From Diorhabda sublineata (lineage: Eukaryota; Arthropoda; Insecta; Coleoptera; Chrysomelidae): a stretch of 64,000 nt of DNA. The notes beneath the pieces were generated by a model. That model was given only the letters and a program-made list of their open reading frames with translations. It did not search any database and had not been told where the DNA came from. Location of the stretch: NCBI RefSeq assembly GCF_026230105.1, contig NC_079474.1, forward strand, positions 2,428,187 through 2,492,186, given 5' to 3'. Positions 59,150 through 64,000 of this stretch are shown here, one piece after another (positions within the stretch are counted from its first letter, which is position 1; each line of letters opens with the position of its first letter). The position numbers were made by a program, and so were the translations under genes.

Positions 59150-60060
59150 ATATAATACAACTCAATAAGTCGTGTGACTCACACATAGATGGCGCTTCGA
59201 TTGTCAAATCCATATGACGTACCAACATTTCGATTAGTCAAAAAAAGTGACTTAGTCATTTAAGTGAAGTTATTTTCAAAATAGTTTCGTGTTTCTTGCC
59301 GAAGAAAAAAACTGTACAAGCTCAGCAATAGCTTTGAAAGTGTTATCCGGACTCTGCTCCATTAAAAATAACAATTTGTTATCGGTTTCCTGAGTTTAAA
59401 CTTGGTCGTACAGACACCGATGATAGTGAACGCTCTGGGGGTCCCATTGGGGTAGTTACTTCAGAAAATTGTCCACAAATTGGTTATATCTAATCGTTAA
59501 TTGAAATTGTATAAATATTTGACTAAGCGAAAGCTTTTTTCAAAGTAGTTACCGCGTTAATCAAAAACAACAACGTGTCGATGATTCCGAGTAGCGTTTG
59601 GCCGTGTTAACACTTAATAAATCAGTTTTTTTGCTTCGATACGTGATAATGGATGAAACATGGATCCATCACTTCATTCCGGAATGGAAACGATCATCAT
59701 CTGAGTGGAGTGTAGCCGGTGAACCACGTCCGAAGGCACAACATCAGTTGGGAAGGTGATGGCTTCAGTATTTTGGGATGGGCATCTCTAAAAGGGAGCA
59801 ACAATCAAAAGAACGGCGAAAAAAAAATAATGTTTCACCAAGACAATCCACCTATTCACAAATCCATAGCAACGATAGATAAATTGAACCAATTACACTT
59901 CGAATTGCTCCCTCGTACACCGTATAGTCAAGATTTGGATCCTAGTGACTTCTGGCTATTTCTTAATCCTACAAGCACGGCATCGAGAAGTATTGGAATG
60001 TTTGTATTGCTCATGAACGAGATAACATTGATACACCAATAGATACGCCTTTTTTCAACA
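59150..60060 (+). pseudogene. Second, distinct mariner with DD34D triad, frameshifted
   Basis: Linker 'GRTDTDDSERSGGPIGVVTS' is readable at about 59405. D1 lies in 'VIMDETWIHHFIPEWKR' (59652). D2 is in 'MFHQDNPPIHKSIAT' (59842) and D3 in 'YSQDLDPSDFWLF' (59947), in one frame and exactly 34 residues apart. D1 and D2 are out of frame with each other because of a deletion around 59740. The sequence differs clearly from the 57250 copy (different catalytic surroundings), so it is another lineage. The 107-codon frame 59719-60042 holds the C-terminal half. Confidence 0.88.
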
Positions 60061-60084
60061 TTTATTTTATATCAGTTTAATCTA

Positions 60085-60960
60085 CAGAGGACAAAAAGTT
60101 TGATTTACCACCAAACCAGCCAATGAATTTCTAATAGCGTGTGTATTGCCGCCTCTCGCTCTAATTACAGCTTCCAATTCGTCTTGGAAGGCTTCTAAAA
60201 AGGTTCTGGTCGTAACTTTGCGGTATGTTATCCCATAAGTTGAAAAGAACATTTTGAAGATCATCTTAGTGCCGGATGTTGTTGAATTTGTCATCCTAGA
60301 TGGTCCCAGACATGCTCTATTGGGTTAAGGTCCCGGCTACGTGCAGGCCAATTCAAGGTGGGTACTTCGACTACTTCTAAGTACTGCCGAGCCACCGATA
60401 TGAGGCATATAGGGCACTACATGGAATTCTAGGATATTGGTTAGCATTTAGCCTTCCATCATTTACTGATACTAACACCGTGCGATCCTCGAAAGAAATT
60501 CCTCCCCAAACCTTGATAGAGCCACCACCAAAGCTTTCAATTTGACAATCTTGCTACTGGTAAGACGTGGACCTCTAGTTGGCACTCTGGTTTGTATACC
60601 TGCTTCTCTCAGCCTATTTCGAATTTTTTTTAGGTTTATTCGGACATTAAGAGCAGCCAACAGATCTGTTTAGTTTTCGAAAGGTGGTATGCCTAATTCT
60701 TAACGTTAACCTCAAATATCGATCATCTACTATCGGAGTTACCCTGCCGCGGCTTTGTCCGGGTCTTCTGGTGAGCTGCCGTGTTTCTTGGTAGCGAATA
60801 ACAACTCTGGATACGGTGCTTTGTTGAACACCAATTACCCCGGCGACGTACCTTTGACTTCGGCCATCTTGTATGAGCGCGATGATTCTAGCGGCTTCTT
60901 TATTCGACACATGTCCTCTTAAACGTTGAGGCACATCCATTATTAACAAAATAAATCAAA
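60085..60960 (-). pseudogene. Tc1-like transposon, internally deleted
   Basis: Read on the minus strand from 60940: 'MDVPQRLRGHVSNKEAARII' and 'DGRSQRYVAGVIGVQQSTVS' form the Tc1 helix-turn-helix (100-codon frame 60647-60949), with a GRPR-like hook 'RRPGQSRGRVTP'. 'LAALNVRINLKKIRNRLREA' and 'TRVPTRGPRLT' follow, then 'VWGGISFEDRTVLVSVNDGR', 'WPARSRDLNPIEHVWDHLG' with the final catalytic Glu, and 'EAVIRARGGNTH' at the C-terminus. Deletions remove the segments that should hold the first (FTDESRF) and second (QQDNA) catalytic Asp, so only the Glu remains. Tail-to-tail with the mariner at 59150. Confidence 0.9.
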
Positions 60961-61608
60961 ATTTTCACTATACAATAACAAAATTTGCTTAGAAAGTTCT
61001 CGATCTCAAAACAGTAATGATGCTTCATCATTTTATTACTCTCTCATTAATAAAAATAGACTATAGTACACAATTATAAACAGGTCATTAAACTGAATTG
61101 AATACTTTGCATCAAAATTAACAAGTAATAGCTTGATGAATAATTGAATGGATTTTCTATATTCCACTGATATTTTCTTGTTCAATTATTTACGTTGAAT
61201 ATTAGCTTGAATGAAAATTAACTGTATTTTCACGGCATCTGTATAATTTTCCTATGGAATACACATCAAAGCAAATTTAAATCCAATTATATGCCATTCT
61301 ATAAATTCTATATTGTTTTAATGCAACAAAGTCCTATTAGAGTTGGACCTTTTTTATAAAATCAGTTATTTTGTATTAAACAAATAAGAACAATGAAAAA
61401 ATTGAAATATTTAATTATATAATGTGTTCCCGGAAATGTGAAAACACTCTAGTGGGCCAACTAATTAAGCGCGCAGTTCCAAACTTATAAAATCGCAATG
61501 CAATCATCAACGCATCTGTAATTATTAAAGTAGCGGGTAGCGCGACTGCCCAGGACGCCAGACATAAAATGGCGCTAAGGAATTACTGAAACCGTTGGTG
61601 ATATTCAT
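60961..61608. other. No gene recognised
   Basis: AT-rich spacer; the flank of the Tc1-like copy may include its terminal repeat, which I could not delimit. Confidence 0.45.
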
Positions 61609-61797
61609 ACTGAACACACTGTTTACACTACCACTACACCAACACTCACGATTACACTGTCTGACGCGCGTTTCGATAACCAAGTTATCGTCTTCAGAAA
61701 CTGTCTCCAATTTTCAGTTTCTGAGGACGAAAACTTTGTTGTTAGACGGTGTAATTGTGAGTGTTGGGGTAGTGTTAGTGTAAACAGTGTGTTCAGT
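61609..61797. mobile_element. 189-bp fold-back element
   Basis: Starts 'actgaacacactgtttacac' and ends with its reverse complement. The arms run inward with mismatches through 'caacactca', 'attacac.gtct' and 'cgtc.tcagaaactg' to a centre near 61707, so most of the element is self-complementary. The left arm contains a second small palindrome, 'gataaccaagttatc'. No coding capacity. The opposing open frames at 61525-61783 are shadows of this symmetry. Confidence 0.85.
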
Positions 61798-62664
61798 AAA
61801 AAGAGGCGCTGTTGGCGAGATATTTGAGCGAAAATTCGTTATGTTCAGAGCACCAGAATGGAACGCAGTGTCGGATCGCTCTTTTTAAACTAAATTTTCG
61901 AAAAGGAAAGGATACTACAGATAAACACAAGACTTTTTTAAGAAATCGATGAATTTTGTAATTAGATATCTCGAAATTAATTTAGATGGCATTTGTATGC
62001 CAAGGACTGGAAGTGGAAGTCTGAAACAAATTAGTATTTGCAATGTCAATATTAATTTTGTTCTTTTTCATCATCATTCATTGTTATTCATTAATTAAGT
62101 CAAAATTTTGGATAAAACAAATAATTTCAGAAAATTAAAAAGGTTATGCAAAATCGTCGAAATGAAACTGTCAACTGTCAACATTGAAGTTGCTAGAGTC
62201 ACTCCAGAATCACTCCGGGGCGTTCCGAAAGTGTTTTGCAGTACGGAACTGTCACTTTCACTACATGGAACACTCAAAACGCGACTTTCGGTATGTAAAT
62301 GATTACAGAACGAATAACTTTTAGTTTTTTTCAAAATAATTAAGTTCACGACGATATTAAATCAATGAACACGGTCAACCGGAAACGCGGAGGCGGAAGT
62401 TGTATACTATTTCCATATTGTAGTAGGTGATGGGGTGTGTCCTCATCAAATTCTGTAAAAGACACTAATATCGTCATCGTTCGTTCACGTTTGAGTGATT
62501 CAAATTACGCCCATATTTATTACCTGTTGGTTGATCGAAAAGATTAAGCGACACTGATTTGTTCGATCATAGATAAAACGTGTGACTGTTAAATAATGTA
62601 ACTAAATTGTCCCGCGGATTTTTCTTTTTTATTTTCTAATTTTTCGTCGACTTGCTGTTAAACG
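61798..62664. other. No gene recognised
   Basis: AT-rich spacer. Overlapping opposite-strand frames at 62095-62349 are short and unrecognised. Confidence 0.45.
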
Positions 62665-63085
62665 TACGAGGGTTGTTTGATGCGTAAGAAGGCGCTGATG
62701 GAAAAGCACTTTATTTTTCTTCTGTGCTATTCTGTAGTTGGTGACTGTCCCAAAAAACAGGCTCCATCGCCATTTTCGGTCCGTCGCTATTTTCTAATCA
62801 GGTTTCGCCCTTGACAATCCACTGTCTTGATTGTTTTTTTTTTCCATTTCAGCGGATCCTAATTCATCGATGCGAAAAATCTCATCGATAAGTTTGAGGA
62901 AATGTTCATTCGAAGCGGTTTTAGTACTCCATTTTTTATACAAATTCACAAACTCATGAATATCGATGTCAAACGAAAACTAAGCGTCAAAAATGGTCGA
63001 AATTTTAGTAAGAATCTCCCAACGCGTGGGCAGATAAGTTTCCCAACTTGAATCGAGTTCGGTAAATTATCAAACAACCCTCGTA
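62665..63085. mobile_element. 421-bp element with perfect 17-bp terminal inverted repeats
   Basis: TACGAGGGTTGTTTGAT at 62665-62681 and its exact reverse complement at 63069-63085. The first eleven bases match the mariner-type termini elsewhere in the window, so it is probably a non-autonomous derivative of that superfamily. The interior has only short frames and no recognisable transposase. Perfect ends suggest a younger insertion than its neighbours. Confidence 0.85.
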
Positions 63086-63191
63086 GAACAAGTGCGCGAT
63101 TTATTTTGAGGTCGGAAACTTGTAGAACAATTCTCGTAGAACATTTCGTACCCTTCATTTTGTAAATTGTTATATATGAAGTAATTTTCAA

Positions 63192-63394
63192 TTATAGTCC
63201 GTTCGTTTAACTTGCGAAGTAATTCTACTTGATTGAAAGCAATAAAAATAAGGATAATTTTCATAAACCTGTCTTCCAAGATCAATGTAATTTGATTTTT
63301 TTTCATTTTAAATATAATGTGGAATAGTTAGATTTTTAAAATAGTCACAATGAAATTCCTCATCAGCTTTGTCTGTTTGGCGAATGGACTATAA
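63192..63394. mobile_element. TTATAGTCC inverted-repeat element, 203 bp
   Basis: Begins 'ttatagtccgttcg' and ends 'cgaatggactataa'. This is the most complete member of the family also seen at 33789 (half), 54553 and 54957. The interior shares 'gattgaaagcaataaaaata' with the half copy at 33789. Because both ends read TTATA, the exact target duplication (TA or TTA) cannot be fixed by eye. Confidence 0.8.
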
Positions 63395-64000
63395 ATTTGA
63401 AAGAACTTAGTACTAAATATCAGAGCTGGGCGAGGTACTAAAGTAATCTTATCCCGTCCTTCCCCTTTGGAGGGTTTTTGAAAACGCAAGCCCTTCGGAA
63501 CGAGATGCTGAAAAGGAACTCAAATGAAATGATGGGCTCCAACAGCGACGCTGGCATCCGAAAAGACAAAATAAGACCACGTTACTCGTACACTCAAAAA
63601 CCAACTCATCTACGACGCCTCGGAATAATCGGTAGGCGCAGGACGCCCGGCATCCCTTGGCCGTTTCCTCGAAGAAGTTCAGTCCAACGGAGACGCGTTA
63701 CAGCGCTTTCGATGGAGGAGGAGAAAAATGTAAATGGAACCCTGAAAATGTATTTGCAAGGTTTCTGAAATATTTGTGTCGAAAGAACTATTATATTTCT
63801 TTCACAAAACCTTCGACAATAAACTTTTTTTCACTTACAAATCTCAATAGAAGATTTTATGGTAGACACAAAAGACTTTTACAACTTTCCTAATCTTTTT
63901 TTCGTCCGAAATTTACCTGTTGGGTAAATAAAAGCCTCGAACCTCCCTCGAAGTGAACAAATTTGTTTTGTCTCTGATTCTATGGTATACAATTTTTGAA
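63395..64000. other. No recognised gene at the window end
   Basis: A plus-strand frame at 63478-63768 (MKTQALRNEMLKRNSNEMMG..., with a basic, Arg-rich C-terminal half) is less AT-biased than chance frames here but matches nothing I know. It overlaps a second frame and has no intron signals that I can defend. It might be an exon or transposon debris. Confidence 0.3.

Overview
The window looks like repeat-rich, probably heterochromatic, nuclear DNA of an arthropod, most likely an insect. The sequence is AT-rich and has no long intact coding region, no operon structure and no recognisable rRNA or tRNA gene. Almost everything identifiable is either a tandem satellite array or a dead transposon of a type common in insects: mariner and Tc1-like DNA elements, jockey-like and RTE-like non-LTR retrotransposons, and short inverted-repeat elements. 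I cannot name the species, and I found no host gene that I would defend.

Layout. 0.3-3.7 kb: two blocks of one ~179-bp satellite, the second bracketed by a 31-bp direct repeat. 4.4-5.0 kb: RNase H/zinc-knuckle end of a non-LTR retrotransposon. 5.5-5.9 kb: a large imperfect palindrome with coding-like arms. 6.6-12.5 kb: 41 monomers of a 144-bp satellite. 12.7-14.3 kb: half of an inverted-repeat element and a decayed mariner. 15.4-17.6 kb: a 230-bp satellite. 20.9-22.0 kb: a 183-bp satellite made from palindromic mini-transposons. 22.7-23.0 kb: reverse transcriptase remnant. 24.0-25.3 kb: eight copies of a 161-bp unit that reads like an exon plus a short intron. 25.7-26.0 kb: internally deleted mariner. 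27.1-31.4 kb: 28 copies of a 153-bp pyrimidine-rich satellite that happens to stay open for 1,483 codons. 33.9-34.4 kb: another deleted mariner. 35.2-42.05 kb: 37 monomers of a 186/189-bp satellite with nested higher-order repeats. 48.85-50.47 kb: six copies of a 264-bp satellite born from the 3' end of an RTE-like retrotransposon. 51.4-63.4 kb: a transposon graveyard (jockey RT, at least four mariner lineages, two clear Tc1-like copies, another insect transposase, two candidate solo LTRs, several inverted-repeat elements) and one GC-rich island near 55.3 kb.

How it fits together. There is no gene pathway here. The coherent story is satellite birth and spread: eight tandem families lie in 64 kb, at least two of them (183 bp and 264 bp) clearly derive from transposons, one (161 bp) may derive from a host exon, and several show higher-order units. 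Most monomers are 144-187 bp long, close to nucleosome spacing. The long open reading frames in this window are by-products of satellites whose period is a multiple of three, not evidence of genes.
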